64,000 bases of DNA. Origin: Phytopseudomonas punonensis (GTDB lineage Bacteria > Pseudomonadota > Gammaproteobacteria > Pseudomonadales > Pseudomonadaceae). Below, in pieces: positions 1 to 8,955 of the stretch (its first letter is position 1; every line of letters starts with the position of its first letter). The stretch spans positions 62,001-126,000 of the forward strand of contig NZ_FRBQ01000003.1 of assembly GCF_900142655.1 (NCBI RefSeq). The letters are read 5' to 3'. Under the pieces are notes generated by a model that worked only from the letters and a program-made list of their open reading frames with translations, was not told where the DNA came from and searched no databases. A program made the position numbers and the translations under genes.

Positions 1-1221
1 GGCACCGCGACGGCGGCGAGTTTTTCCGCGTTCGGCCTGGCCGAGGAAACCTGGTCGAGCGGTCGTGGCCCTGCCTCGAACAACGGCCTGTGCGCCTACA
101 CGCCATCGCGCGGGGTGATCTCGGTGCGCGGCAACTGGCCACTGACGCCGACCATGGACGTGGTGGTGCCCTACGCCCGCAGCATGACCGACCTGCTCGA
201 AGTGCTGGACGTAGTCGTCGCCGATGACGCCGATACCCGTGGCGATCTGTGGCGCCTGCAGCCGTGGGTGCCGTTGCCCAAGCCGTCCGAGGTGCGCCCG
301 GCGTCCTATCTGGAACTGGCCGCCAAGCCGGATGCCTTGAAAGGCAAACGCCTGGGCGTGCCACGCATGTACATCAACAAAGACGAGTTGGCCGGCTCTA
401 GCGAAAAGCCTGGCATTGGTGGCCCCACCGGGCAGCGCATCCACACCCGTGCTTCGGTGATCGCGCTGTGGGAGCTGGCCCGCGCCGCGCTGGAAAGCGC
501 AGGCGCGACGGTGATCGAAGTGGACTTCCCGCTGATTTCCAACTGCGAGGGCGACCGCCCTGGCGCGCCGACCGTTTACAACCGTGGCAGGGTGCCGCAC
601 CAGTTTCTGCTCGATGAACTGGGTGAGCTGACGGCCTGGGCTTTCGATGATTTTCTGCGCGCCAATGGCGACCCGAAACTCAATCGCCTGGCCGACGTCG
701 ATGGCCCACAGATTTTCCCCCACGACCCAGGCACGCTGCCTAACCGTGAAGATGATCTGGCCGTCGGTATGGACGAGTACGTGCGCGTGGCCCAGCGCGG
801 CATCACGCCGTGGAACGAAGTCGCCAGTATGCCGGACGGCATGCGCGCGCTGGAGCGGACCCGCAAGCTGGATCTGGAAGACTGGATGGACAGCCTGCAG
901 CTCGACGCGGTGATCTTCCCGGCGGTGGCCGATGTCGGCCCGGCGGACGCGGACGTCAATCCGGTATCCGCCGATATCGCCTGGAGCAACGGCATCTGGG
1001 TCGCCAACGGCAACCTCGCCATCCGCCACCAGGGCGTTCCCACCGTCACCGTGCCGATGGGCGTGATGGCCGATATCGGCATGCCAGTCGGCTTGACCTT
1101 CGCCGGCCGCGCCTACGACGACAACGTGCTGCTGCAATTGGCCTCGGCGTATGAGGCGACCGGCAACAAACGGCAGATCCCGCCGCGCACGCCACCGCTG
1201 TCAGGGGCAGCGACTTCATAG
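1..1221 (+). CDS. Amidase signature family protein (5' truncated by window edge)
   Basis: The reading frame is open from base 1, so the N-terminus lies outside the window; the visible 406 residues are the C-terminal part. The first residues (GTATAASFSAFGLAEE, then a Gly/Ser/Asn-rich stretch leading into PSRGVIS) occupy the place of the Gly/Ser-rich amidase-signature region, and the C-terminal GVPTVTVPMG and PVGLTFAGRAYDDN stretches are typical of GatA-like amidases. The family hydrolyses linear amides with a Ser-cisSer-Lys triad; the Lys would be upstream and is not visible. Substrate unknown. A strong hairpin follows the stop. Confidence 0.8.
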   Translation, partial: GTATAASFSAFGLAEETWSSGRGPASNNGLCAYTPSRGVISVRGNWPLTPTMDVVVPYARSMTDLLEVLDVVVADDADTRGDLWRLQPWVPLPKPSEVRPASYLELAAKPDALKGKRLGVPRMYINKDELAGSSEKPGIGGPTGQRIHTRASVIALWELARAALESAGATVIEVDFPLISNCEGDRPGAPTVYNRGRVPHQFLLDELGELTAWAFDDFLRANGDPKLNRLADVDGPQIFPHDPGTLPNREDDLAVGMDEYVRVAQRGITPWNEVASMPDGMRALERTRKLDLEDWMDSLQLDAVIFPAVADVGPADADVNPVSADIAWSNGIWVANGNLAIRHQGVPTVTVPMGVMADIGMPVGLTFAGRAYDDNVLLQLASAYEATGNKRQIPPRTPPLSGAATS

Positions 1222-1227
1222 CCTGGA

Positions 1228-1254
1228 GGCGGCCTGCTTTAAAAGCAGGCCGCC
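1228..1254 (+). terminator. Perfect hairpin after the amidase gene
   Basis: Two 13-base arms (GGCGGCCTGCTTT and its exact complement) meet with almost no loop, 7 bases after the amidase stop. There is no long T tract, so termination may be weak or the hairpin may mainly protect the 3' end. It can also serve the convergent regulator gene, which ends at 1302. Confidence 0.6.
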
Positions 1255-1301
1255 TTACATAGGTAACTCAGCAGAAACCATTGGCGTGCTTTTCACCAGC
1301 G

Positions 1302-1763
1302 CTAGAAGCCGGCGGGTAAGGGCAGGGCAGTGGTGGACTTGATGCGCTCCATGGCGAAGCTGGAGCTGATGTCGGCGATGCCGGGAATCTCGATCAGCCG
1401 CTTGTAAACGGCGTCGTAGCCTTCGATATCCGGCACCACCACGCGCAGTAGGTAGTCGGTTACGCCGGCCAGCCGGTAGAAATCCACCACCTCGTCGATA
1501 GCCGCCACCTTGTGGTGGAACTGCTTGAGCCAGTCGGCGTTGTGCTGGTTGGTACGTACGAAGGCGAATACCGTGACCGGCACGCCGATCTGGCGTGGGT
1601 CGAGCAGCGCCACTCGGGCACGGATCACTTTGGTCTCTTCAAGTTTCTGGATGCGTCGCCAGCAGGCCGTGTTGCTCAGGCCTACACGCTCGGCCAGTTC
1701 ACCCAGCGCAAGGGTGCAGTCGTGCTGCAAAAGACCGAGGATGGCGTGATCGAACTTGTCCAT
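1302..1763 (-). CDS. Lrp/AsnC-family regulator, DecR (YbaO)-like
   Basis: 153 residues. N-terminal HTH (residues about 5-60, LALGELAERVGLSNTACWRR) followed by a RAM ligand domain. The core (CTLALGELAE, DFYRLAGVTDYLLRV, SSSFAMERIKSTTALPLP) resembles E. coli DecR, the cysteine-responsive activator of a cysteine desulfidase operon. An upstream in-frame extension is possible, but MDKFDHAIL matches the family start. It is transcribed away from a cysteine desulfurase gene; two palindromes lie between them. Inferred role: sensing cysteine and controlling the neighbour and itself. Confidence 0.85.
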   Translation of the reverse strand: MDKFDHAILGLLQHDCTLALGELAERVGLSNTACWRRIQKLEETKVIRARVALLDPRQIGVPVTVFAFVRTNQHNADWLKQFHHKVAAIDEVVDFYRLAGVTDYLLRVVVPDIEGYDAVYKRLIEIPGIADISSSFAMERIKSTTALPLPAGF

Positions 1764-1818
1764 GATCTGGCTCGTTAAGATGATTGGGGAATAAGCAAAG
1801 CACGTAAGCGGATAATCT

Positions 1819-1855
1819 TGGAAATATTTTCCAGTAATAAGCTTTTTTCCGGAAA
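1819..1855. promoter_or_regulatory. Two TTTCC/GGAAA palindromes, candidate Lrp/DecR operator
   Basis: A perfect 15-mer TGGAAATATTTTCCA at 1819-1833 and a perfect 10-mer TTTCCGGAAA at 1846-1855 use the same half-site and sit in the AT-rich gap between the DecR-like gene and the cysteine desulfurase. Paired sites about 25 bp apart suit the multimeric binding of Lrp-family proteins. Function is inferred from position and symmetry. Confidence 0.5.
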
Positions 1856-1983
1856 TTAGTTGCTTATTTGATGGCCTCAGGCCGCCAAATATCAAGCTAT
1901 TTCCCTGGCCGTTCTCTTAGCATATTCGCTCTGATCCGCCGTCGCAGGCGGCACTTCTTTCGATCCACAATGGCCGTTATCCC

Positions 1984-3114
1984 ATGACCGAGCGCTATTT
2001 CGACTATGCCGCCACCACGCCTATCGACGATGGCGTAATCCAGGACATGCTGGCCCACATGGGGCGCGATAGCACCTTTGGCAACCCGGCGTCGGCGTCG
2101 CATTCGTACGGCCAGCGCGCGCGCCATGCCGTGGAAAAGGCGCGCCGGCAAGTTGCCGAACTGGTCGGCGCCAATGCCGACAATCTGGTGTGGACATCCG
2201 GCGCGACCGAGTCCAATAACCTGGCGCTCAAGGGTGTGGCAGCTGCGGCGCAGGGTCGCCGGCATATCGTGACCAGCAACCTGGAACACAAGGCCGTGCT
2301 GGATACCGCCCGGCAACTGGAAAGCGAAGGCTTCGAGGTGACCTGGCTGCAGCCAGATGCAGACGGTTTGATTCAACCCGAGGCCGTCGCGGCTGCACTG
2401 CGTGAAGATACCCTGCTGGTGTCGCTGATGTGCGTCAACAACGAACTGGGCACCCTCACCGATATCGCCACGATTGGCGAACGGGTGCGTCAGCGCGGTG
2501 CGCTGTTTCATGTGGATGCCGCCCAGGCCACCGGCAAGGTGGCGATCGACCTGGCCAGCCTGGCGGTGGACCTGATGTCGTTCTCGGCGCACAAGAGCTA
2601 CGGCCCCAAAGGCATCGGCGCGCTCTACGTGGGTGAACGCGCGCGCGGGCTGATTCAGGCGCAGATTCATGGTGGCGGTCATGAGCAGGGTCTGCGCTCC
2701 GGCACCCTGGCTACCCACCAGATCGTCGGCATGGGCAGCGCGTTCGCCCTGGCCGGCGAGCTGATGGAAGAGGAAAACCGTCGTATCGCCGGGCTCGGCG
2801 CGCAGCTTCGCGAGGGCCTGCTGAGCCTGCCGGGCGTGCGCCTCAACGGGTGTGCCAGGCAACGAGTGCCACACACGCTGAACCTGTGCATCGATCATCC
2901 CTGGTTCAATGTCGAGAACCTGAGCCGCAGCCTGGCGTTCTCGTCGACGTCGGCGTGCAATTCGGCCAGCAGCGCGCCATCGCACGTGCTGCTGGCGCTG
3001 GGGCTGGACGCTAGCCAAGCGTATCGCAGCATCCGCCTGAGCCTGGGGCGCTATACCAAGCTCGAAGATGTCGAGGCGGCCATCGAGGCCATTCGTCACT
3101 GCTTGCCGCAATGA
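1984..3114 (+). CDS. Cysteine desulfurase (NifS/IscS-like), class V aminotransferase
   Basis: 376 residues, near the usual size of group I desulfurases. PLP-binding lysine is in SAHKSYGPKG; the catalytic cysteine is in the loop STSACNSASSAPS; TSGATESNNLALKG is the usual early motif. The reaction releases sulfur from L-cysteine as an enzyme persulfide, giving alanine. There are no iscU, iscA or fdx partners here, so it is not the housekeeping isc copy. The divergent DecR-like regulator suggests a role in cysteine breakdown or sulfur supply when cysteine is in excess. Confidence 0.85.
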   Translation: MTERYFDYAATTPIDDGVIQDMLAHMGRDSTFGNPASASHSYGQRARHAVEKARRQVAELVGANADNLVWTSGATESNNLALKGVAAAAQGRRHIVTSNLEHKAVLDTARQLESEGFEVTWLQPDADGLIQPEAVAAALREDTLLVSLMCVNNELGTLTDIATIGERVRQRGALFHVDAAQATGKVAIDLASLAVDLMSFSAHKSYGPKGIGALYVGERARGLIQAQIHGGGHEQGLRSGTLATHQIVGMGSAFALAGELMEEENRRIAGLGAQLREGLLSLPGVRLNGCARQRVPHTLNLCIDHPWFNVENLSRSLAFSSTSACNSASSAPSHVLLALGLDASQAYRSIRLSLGRYTKLEDVEAAIEAIRHCLPQ

Positions 3115-3133
3115 GCGATTGCCAGGGCAAGGC

Positions 3134-3664
3134 CTAGCCGCCGAGGCTGGGGCAGTTCTCGAATATGTCTGCTGGCGGGTTGTAGAGCATGTCGGGGGCG
3201 CCACCGAGCACCATATCGGCGAAACCGTCGGCATTTACGTCGGCGAAGCGTACGTTCGTGTTGGTGCTCAGTTGGCAGAACGTTCTGCCGCGCATGGCCA
3301 GCACGTTGAAATTTTCACTGCCTTCGGACCAGAGCCATTGCTCGCTGAGGCCATAGTGGTGCTTGTAGTAGCTGTGCTTCAGTGTGGGAATCGCCTGCAC
3401 CACCAGGCCCAGGCACGCCAGCAGGCCGACGAGCCGGTACTTACGCGCCATCCAGGTTGGCCGCGGTTCGCGGCGAACCATGCCAATCAGCAACAGCAGC
3501 AGGGCCGGCAGAACCACGACAAACGTGCCGATGATCAGCAGCACCAGGTAAATCAGCTCTTCGTCTTTCAGGTAGAAGGCCGAACGGCTGTCCAGATAAA
3601 GAAAAACGCTCGCTAGCGCATACAGACCAACCAGCAGCAGATAGCGCGCGCTCCGTTTGAACAT
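3134..3664 (-). CDS. Membrane protein with a single FG-GAP/VCBS-like Asp-rich motif
   Basis: 176 residues. Three hydrophobic segments (about residues 8-25, 38-62 and 76-94) are followed by a soluble tail ending in RFADVNADGFADMVLGG, which has the DxNxDGxxD calcium-binding pattern of FG-GAP/VCBS repeats. I chose the ATG giving MFKRSARYLLL, because it starts right before the first membrane segment; an 18-residue upstream extension is possible. The gene converges on the cysteine desulfurase. I do not recognise the family. The C-terminal domain probably faces the periplasm. Confidence 0.6.
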   Translation of the reverse strand: MFKRSARYLLLVGLYALASVFLYLDSRSAFYLKDEELIYLVLLIIGTFVVVLPALLLLLIGMVRREPRPTWMARKYRLVGLLACLGLVVQAIPTLKHSYYKHHYGLSEQWLWSEGSENFNVLAMRGRTFCQLSTNTNVRFADVNADGFADMVLGGAPDMLYNPPADIFENCPSLGG

Positions 3665-3866
3665 GGCTTTCCCTTGTGGCGTCCGTTGCGTTGTCCGGTG
3701 AAGAGCGGCAGTTAACATCAGCGGGCACTATTCAAGAAGCTTTTTTGTGGCCTGGCCCATTTGCCGTGACGTGGCGAGGTGCGACGCATTGGCGCAGGTG
3801 AATCCACACAGGCTTATCGAGTAGCCTTGCGCTTCTGTTTTCGCTGCGGTCGGTAGGAGTCGAGCA

Positions 3867-4523
3867 TTGAGTCACAAGAGCAAAACCTTTCTCTGGGGTG
3901 GGCTGGGTCTAAGTCTGTTGGTGCTGGTCGTCGCGTTCCGGCTGTTCTTCGTCTGGGCGACCACGTTGCCGCTGGACGCCCCGGTGCGTCTCGACCAGGG
4001 CGAAACCGTCGAGCTGCCGGTAGAGACCCGTACCCTGGAATTCGACACCCTGGCCGTGGTGTTCTCCACCGCCGAGTTGCCACTGTTCACTGTGCGCAAG
4101 CTGTCTGGCGGGCCGATCTGGGAGAACGAGCAGTGGGTCGAGTACCCGCCGGCGCCGCTGACCCTGGCCTGGAAGCTGCTCACCCCGGCCGGCGAACTGG
4201 TGTCCGAAGGGCAGGGTTCGCTGGGCGAGGAACTGACCAGCTACGGCAGCGACCAGATCACCCGCGCGGTGGCGCGCATTCCCATGCAGCCCGGTGATTA
4301 CCAGCTGCAGGTGCAGGTGCTCAACCCGGATGCACGCTTTGGCGAAGTGGATACCCGCCTGGCCTTCGTGGCGGCCGGCAAGGGCCAGACCTGGCAGAGC
4401 GGCGTGGCCTGGTGGGGCTCGATTGTCGCCGGCGTGCTGCTGATTCCGTTTGTGATCATCTGCGGCCTGTTGGCCCTGCACAACTTCATTCGCTGGCGCT
4501 ACGGCGAGCCGTCAGCGGACTGA
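3867..4523 (+). CDS. Hypothetical bitopic membrane protein with periplasmic beta-rich domain
   Basis: 218 residues. The start is TTG, preceded by GGAG at good spacing. One membrane helix lies at residues about 8-30 and a second near the C-terminus (about 185-208, WWGSIVAGVLLIPFVIICGL). The roughly 150 residues between them look beta-rich and probably periplasmic. No enzyme motif was seen and the family was not recognised. It stands alone, followed by repeats. Confidence 0.6.
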   Translation: MSHKSKTFLWGGLGLSLLVLVVAFRLFFVWATTLPLDAPVRLDQGETVELPVETRTLEFDTLAVVFSTAELPLFTVRKLSGGPIWENEQWVEYPPAPLTLAWKLLTPAGELVSEGQGSLGEELTSYGSDQITRAVARIPMQPGDYQLQVQVLNPDARFGEVDTRLAFVAAGKGQTWQSGVAWWGSIVAGVLLIPFVIICGLLALHNFIRWRYGEPSAD

Positions 4524-4560
4524 ATCCCTCGCGGGCGGCCCTAGCGCCGCTCGCCTCACA

Positions 4561-4776
4561 ACCTCTTCACGATCTTTATGTGCCTGAAGCGGCAGGTACA
4601 AGGCAAAAGCGGCCGGTGGGCGAAGCTTTTGTGGGAGAGGCGTTAGCCTCGATTGTGCCTAGCTAGGCGTAAAGAGCTCGGGGCTAAAGCCCCTCCCACG
4701 AGTTCGCGAACGGCCTCTTGCGCCACGTTGTTGCCGAAATCAGCGAACCTGGACTGAAAGATCATGAACAGGCTCT
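4561..4776. repeat. Composite repeat block: element A (minus), REP pair, element B (plus)
   Basis: Three parts. 4561-4604 is an inverted copy of the 'element A' repeat found twice at 16.6-17.0 kb (core CATAAAGATCGTGAA). 4631-4699 is a REP-type inverted pair whose arms are about 21 bases, GTGGGAGAGGCGTTAGCCTC against GGGGCTAAAGCCCCTCCCAC. 4731-4776 is a copy of 'element B' (core GAACCTGGACTGAAAGAT), also present at 16755. The block fills the gap between a membrane-protein gene and a LysR gene and contains no visible gene. Confidence 0.65.
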
Positions 4777-5741
4777 CAGAACCTGTTGCGCACGTCGGTG
4801 GCCAGCAGCGCCTGCTCGAAGCGCTCTAGAAACACCGCCTCGGCATGGGTGCGTTTCTGGTCGCGATTCCACAGCAGGTACACGTCCACGTCGATAACGC
4901 CCTCGGCCGGCGGCAGGCGCCATACCTCGCCGGCCTGCACGTCCTTGGTGACGATGTGTTCCGGCAGGCAGCCGATGCCGTAGCCAGCAGCGACCAGGCG
5001 GCGGATCTCGTCGAGGCTCGACGAGGAGGCCACAATACGCCCGGTAAAGCCCTGCTGGTCGCGGAAGATGGTCAGCGGCGACAGGTTGCCGCCTATCTGA
5101 TCGCTGGTGAAGCTCACGAAATTTTCGCTTTTCAGGTCGGCCAGCTTCAGGTGTTTGCGGCCGAACAAGGCATGGCGCTTGCCGCAGAAGAACGCGTAGC
5201 GCTGCTTGAGCAGCACCCGTTGTTCCAAGCGCGGCTGCGGCGTGCGGCACAGGCTGAGCCCGAACGAGGCGGTCTTCTGCAGTAGCGCGCTGACCACGTC
5301 GGAGCTGCGCAACACGTCGAACTCGAATTCGACCCGCGGGTAATCGACGTGGAAATTCGCCAGGAAGTCGTCGTAGAAGCGCGACTCGATGCGGCTGATC
5401 ATCAGGATGCGGATCTTGCCGGCGACGGTTTCCTCCGGTGCGTCGAGCGCCGGGCCCAAGCGCGACACCGTACCGTACAACTCGGCGGCGATCTGCATGA
5501 CTTCCTCGCCAGCTTTGGACAGCGCGATTCGTGGCCCGCTGCGAATTACCAGGGCGCTTTCCAGCTGCTCCTCAAGACGCTTGAGCGCCTGGCTGACGGC
5601 CGGCTGGCTCAGATGCAGGCGCGCAGCGGCGCGGCTGATGCTGCCTTCCTGGCCGATCACCAGAAAGGTGCGTAGCAGGTTCCAGTCCAGTCGGTCGTTG
5701 AGAAAACGGCGTGCTTCGGCGTGGCGGTAGCCAGCATTCAT
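4776..5741 (-). CDS. LysR-family transcriptional regulator of the downstream MHS/aldolase/HDAC operon
   Basis: 321 residues. A winged HTH at about 18-77 (TFLVIGQEGSISRAAARLHL, SQPAVSQALKRLEEQL) is followed by a periplasmic-binding-type effector domain. It is divergently transcribed from the transporter gene at 5906, the usual LysR arrangement, and a three-half-site element lies in between. The effector is unknown; it is probably a substrate of the adjacent operon. The stop overlaps the end of repeat element B. Confidence 0.85.
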   Translation of the reverse strand: MNAGYRHAEARRFLNDRLDWNLLRTFLVIGQEGSISRAAARLHLSQPAVSQALKRLEEQLESALVIRSGPRIALSKAGEEVMQIAAELYGTVSRLGPALDAPEETVAGKIRILMISRIESRFYDDFLANFHVDYPRVEFEFDVLRSSDVVSALLQKTASFGLSLCRTPQPRLEQRVLLKQRYAFFCGKRHALFGRKHLKLADLKSENFVSFTSDQIGGNLSPLTIFRDQQGFTGRIVASSSSLDEIRRLVAAGYGIGCLPEHIVTKDVQAGEVWRLPPAEGVIDVDVYLLWNRDQKRTHAEAVFLERFEQALLATDVRNRF

Positions 5742-5749
5742 AGGCGTTT

Positions 5750-5778
5750 AAGTATCCGTTTTACTTATACTTGAGTAT
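5750..5778. promoter_or_regulatory. LysR-type binding site between divergent genes
   Basis: AAGTAT at 5750-5755 and ATACTT at 5767-5772 are inverted with an 11-base gap, matching the T-N11-A rule of LysR sites. ATACTTGAGTAT at 5767-5778 adds a third half-site, as expected for an activation site. It lies 10-40 bp upstream of the LysR gene start and upstream of the operon at 5906. Confidence 0.5.
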
Positions 5779-5905
5779 TGAAATTAGAAGCTTTGCTTAG
5801 CATAGGGTCGGGGGCATGATCTGACAATGCACCGCCAGAGTGCGACCGATCCCTACCGGGATGTGCTTTTTCTCCTGCCTATAAAAACGAATCCGGGAGC
5901 TTGCG

Positions 5906-7219
5906 ATGACCACCCCTACATCCACGCCGCGTCGTGCCGCGGCCGCCGCCTTCATCGGCACCACCATCGAATTCTACGATTTCTACATCTACGCTTTCGC
6001 CGCTGCGCTGGTGCTTGGGCAGCTGTTCTTTCCCAGCGACAACGCGATGCTGAGCACCATGGCGGCCTTCGCCACCTTTGCCGTGGGTTTCATCGCCCGG
6101 CCTTTCGCCGGCATGGTCTTCGGCCACCTGGGTGACCGCCTGGGCCGCAAGAAGATGCTGTTGTTCACCATGGTATTGATGGGCGTGGCCACCACCTGTA
6201 TCGGCCTGCTGCCAACCTACGCCCAGGCCGGCATCTGGGGGCCAATCGGCCTGGTAGCGCTGCGTTTCCTGCAGGGTATTTCGGTCGGCGGCGAGTGGGG
6301 CGGCGCGGTGCTGATGGCCAGCGAGCACGCTCCCAAGGGCCGCAAGGTATTCTTTGCGTCTTTCGCCCAGCTGGGTAGCCCGGCGGGTCTGCTGCTGGCG
6401 CTGATCGCCTTTCGCGCGATCAGCGAGATGGAGCCCGAAGCGCTGATGAGCTGGGGCTGGCGGGTGCCGTTTCTGCTCAGTGGCGTGCTGATGCTGGTGG
6501 GCCTGGTGATTCGATTCGGTGTGCCTGAGTCGCCGGAGTTCACCAAGGTCAAAGAGCAGAAGCAGACCTCCAAGAGCCCGGTGAAGGACGTGCTGCGTCA
6601 TAACTGGCGGCAGATCCTGTTCGCCGCAGCGGCGGTGACCATCGGCTCGGGCGGCTTCTTCTTCACCAATACCTTCATGATCACCTACGTGACCCAGTAC
6701 CAGGGCATCTCCAAGTCGACCATTCTCGACTGCCTGTTCCTGGTAACCATCCTGCAGTTCCTTTCCCAGCCGTGCTCGGCACTGCTGGCAGAACGCTTCG
6801 GTGAGGGGCGCTTCCTGAAGTGGGTGGCGGCACTGTGCATGCTGGTGCCGTACCCGATGTTCCTGCTCGTGCAGACCGGCAACCTGGTCTACATGACCGC
6901 CGGTATCGCCCTGGCCGTGCTGCTGCTGGCGGCGCTGTATTCGGCGATCGCCGGTTACATGGCCGAGGCCTTTGCCGCCCAGGTGCGTTACTCGGGTATT
7001 TCCATCGCCTATCAACTGGGCAGCGGCCTGACCGGTGGCCTCACGCCGCTGATTGGCACCTACCTGGCCGGGCAGTTCGCCGGGCAGTGGCTGCCGCTGG
7101 CGCTGTTCTTCAGCGTGCTCGCCCTGATGTCGCTGGTCGGTGTGGTCGGCCTGTCGCGCCTGCGTGCCGAGGAGCGCCGCAACCCTAGCCTGTCCAACCC
7201 GGAGGTCGTGACCCCATGA
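5906..7219 (+). CDS. MFS transporter, metabolite:H+ symporter (MHS) family
   Basis: 437 residues with about 12 hydrophobic segments. The N-terminal GTTIEFYDFYIYAFAAALV and the loop motif GHLGDRLGRKKML are typical of the MHS family (ShiA, ProP and KgtP types), proton-coupled importers of small organic acids or zwitterions in the inner membrane. It is the first gene of an operon with an aldolase-family protein, a hydroxyacid dehydrogenase and a deacetylase. Its stop overlaps the next start in ATGA. The substrate is probably the compound processed by those enzymes. Confidence 0.85.
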   Translation: MTTPTSTPRRAAAAAFIGTTIEFYDFYIYAFAAALVLGQLFFPSDNAMLSTMAAFATFAVGFIARPFAGMVFGHLGDRLGRKKMLLFTMVLMGVATTCIGLLPTYAQAGIWGPIGLVALRFLQGISVGGEWGGAVLMASEHAPKGRKVFFASFAQLGSPAGLLLALIAFRAISEMEPEALMSWGWRVPFLLSGVLMLVGLVIRFGVPESPEFTKVKEQKQTSKSPVKDVLRHNWRQILFAAAAVTIGSGGFFFTNTFMITYVTQYQGISKSTILDCLFLVTILQFLSQPCSALLAERFGEGRFLKWVAALCMLVPYPMFLLVQTGNLVYMTAGIALAVLLLAALYSAIAGYMAEAFAAQVRYSGISIAYQLGSGLTGGLTPLIGTYLAGQFAGQWLPLALFFSVLALMSLVGVVGLSRLRAEERRNPSLSNPEVVTP

Positions 7220-7971
7220 GCAAGCCCGAGATCATCAGCGATGCCGAATGGCAGGCGCGTTGCGACCTGGCCGCCCTGTACCGGCTGGTCGCCTACTACC
7301 GCATGACCGACCTGATCGACACTCACATTACCCTGCGGGTGCCGGGGCCGGAGCATCACTTCCTGATCAATCGCTATGGCGTGGCATTCGAGAAGATGCG
7401 CGCCAGCGATCTGGTGCTGATCGACCTGCAGGGCAATGTCGTGGATCGCCTGAGCGGCGAGCGGCGGGTGAATGCTGCCGGTTTCGTCATTCATTCGGCG
7501 ATTCACGAAGCCCGCCCGGACATGTGCTGCATCGTGCACACCCACACCGCTGCCGGCATGGCCGTGGCGGCCCAGCGCGACGGCCTGCTGCCGCTGACTC
7601 AACATGCGCTGAAGTTCTACGGCAACCTGGCGTATCACACCTACGAAGGCATCGCCCTGTCGCTGGAAGAACGCGTGCGTCTGGTGGCGGACCTGGGCAG
7701 CCACAAGGCGATGATCCTGCGTAACCACGGCCTGCTGGCCGGAGGGCAGAGCGTGGCGCATGCCTTTCACGAGATCTATTTCCTGGAGCGCGCCTGCCAG
7801 GCGCAGGTCCAGGCGATGTCGGCAGGCGTGGCGCTGAATATCCCCAGTGAGGAAGTCTGTCGGCATACCGCGGCTCAGTTCGCCCGCGATGGCATCGACG
7901 GCATCATCGATCTGGCCTGGCAAGCCGCCGTGAGCCTGATCGAGGAGCAGCGCGATGACTGGTGCCGCTGA
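7216..7971 (+). CDS. Class II aldolase/adducin family protein
   Basis: 251 residues. The metal site is visible as HTHTAAG in the middle and NHGLLAGGQS further on. The family includes fuculose- and ribulose-phosphate aldolases and many non-aldolase relatives that act on hydroxy or keto acids. It is translationally coupled to the transporter upstream (ATGA) and overlaps the dehydrogenase downstream by 17 bp. The exact reaction cannot be read from the sequence. Confidence 0.8.
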   Translation: MSKPEIISDAEWQARCDLAALYRLVAYYRMTDLIDTHITLRVPGPEHHFLINRYGVAFEKMRASDLVLIDLQGNVVDRLSGERRVNAAGFVIHSAIHEARPDMCCIVHTHTAAGMAVAAQRDGLLPLTQHALKFYGNLAYHTYEGIALSLEERVRLVADLGSHKAMILRNHGLLAGGQSVAHAFHEIYFLERACQAQVQAMSAGVALNIPSEEVCRHTAAQFARDGIDGIIDLAWQAAVSLIEEQRDDWCR

Positions 7972-8908
7972 AACCCTGCCCAGTGTCGTATTGCTGTGCC
8001 GTGAGCGGCCACTCGAAGACTGGCTTGCCGAGGTGTTCGCCCGCCATGCCCCCGAACTCAGGGTGCTGCGCCCCGATGAGCCGGGTGCCGAACGGGCACA
8101 GGTCGCGGCCTGCTGGTACCCCGCCGAAGGCAGCCTGGGTCGCTTGCCGGCCTTGCGGTTGATCCACTCGATCGGCTCGGGCGTCGACCACCTGGAACAC
8201 GACCACTCCAGGCCTGCCGGGCTTCCCGTGTGTCGGGTGGTCGATCCCGATCACTCGCAGGGCATGGCCGAGTACGTGCACTGGGGCGTGCTGCATTTTC
8301 ACCGCGGTTTCGACCAGGTGCTCAACGGTCGCGCGAGCCGGCAATGGCAGCGGCCGGTGCAGTGCGCTGCACGAGATTTTAATGTCGGGGTCATGGGCCT
8401 GGGCGCCATTGGCACGCCGGTGGCCGCGCGGCTGGCCGAGGCCGGCTATGGGGTGCGCGGCTGGGCGCGCACATCGCGCGAACTGCAGGGCATCGCCACC
8501 TTTGCTGGCGCCGAGGCGTTGCCCGGCTTTCTCGAGGGCCTGGACCTGCTCGTCAACCTCTTGCCGCTGACAGCCACCACGCGCGGCCTACTCAATCATG
8601 AACTGTTCGCCCATATGGCCCCGGGCGCGGCGCTGATCAACTGCGGCCGCGGCGAGCACCTGGTCGAGGCCGATCTGCTCGATGCATTGGCCAGCGGCCA
8701 GCTGCGCGGTGCCTTGCTGGACGTGTTCGCCAGCGAGCCGCTGCACCGCGACTCGCCGCTCTGGCAGACGCCCGGCGTGTGGGTCACCCCGCATATGGCG
8801 TCTGCTGCATCCGATGCCTGCATCGCCCGGCAGATCGCCGACAACCTGCAGCGCCTGCACGCTGGCCTGCCCCTGAATCATCAAGTCGATCCCGGACTGG
8901 GTTACTGA
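7955..8908 (+). CDS. D-2-hydroxyacid dehydrogenase (glyoxylate/hydroxypyruvate reductase A-like)
   Basis: 317 residues. The NAD(P)-binding motif is GVMGLGAIGTPVAARLAEAG, followed by the signature NLLPLTATTRGLLN and INCGRGEHLVEADLL; TPHMAS carries the catalytic histidine and DVFASEPLH the conserved Glu region. GhrA-type enzymes reduce glyoxylate or hydroxypyruvate with NADPH. It is the third gene of the LysR-controlled operon. Together with the aldolase-family protein it suggests interconversion of a 2-hydroxy or 2-keto acid. Confidence 0.8.
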   Translation: MTGAAETLPSVVLLCRERPLEDWLAEVFARHAPELRVLRPDEPGAERAQVAACWYPAEGSLGRLPALRLIHSIGSGVDHLEHDHSRPAGLPVCRVVDPDHSQGMAEYVHWGVLHFHRGFDQVLNGRASRQWQRPVQCAARDFNVGVMGLGAIGTPVAARLAEAGYGVRGWARTSRELQGIATFAGAEALPGFLEGLDLLVNLLPLTATTRGLLNHELFAHMAPGAALINCGRGEHLVEADLLDALASGQLRGALLDVFASEPLHRDSPLWQTPGVWVTPHMASAASDACIARQIADNLQRLHAGLPLNHQVDPGLGY

Positions 8909-8955
8909 ATCGCTGGCGGGCGAGCGCCCTTCAGCCACGACTACGGATAATCGCC

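Noticed and set aside
1897..3234. Long minus-strand open frame opposite the cysteine desulfurase
   Set aside because: High-GC shadow frame; composition and lack of motifs are unlike a protein, while the plus strand encodes a complete enzyme. The same applies to long frames opposite amaA, amaB, Pit and the sensor kinase.
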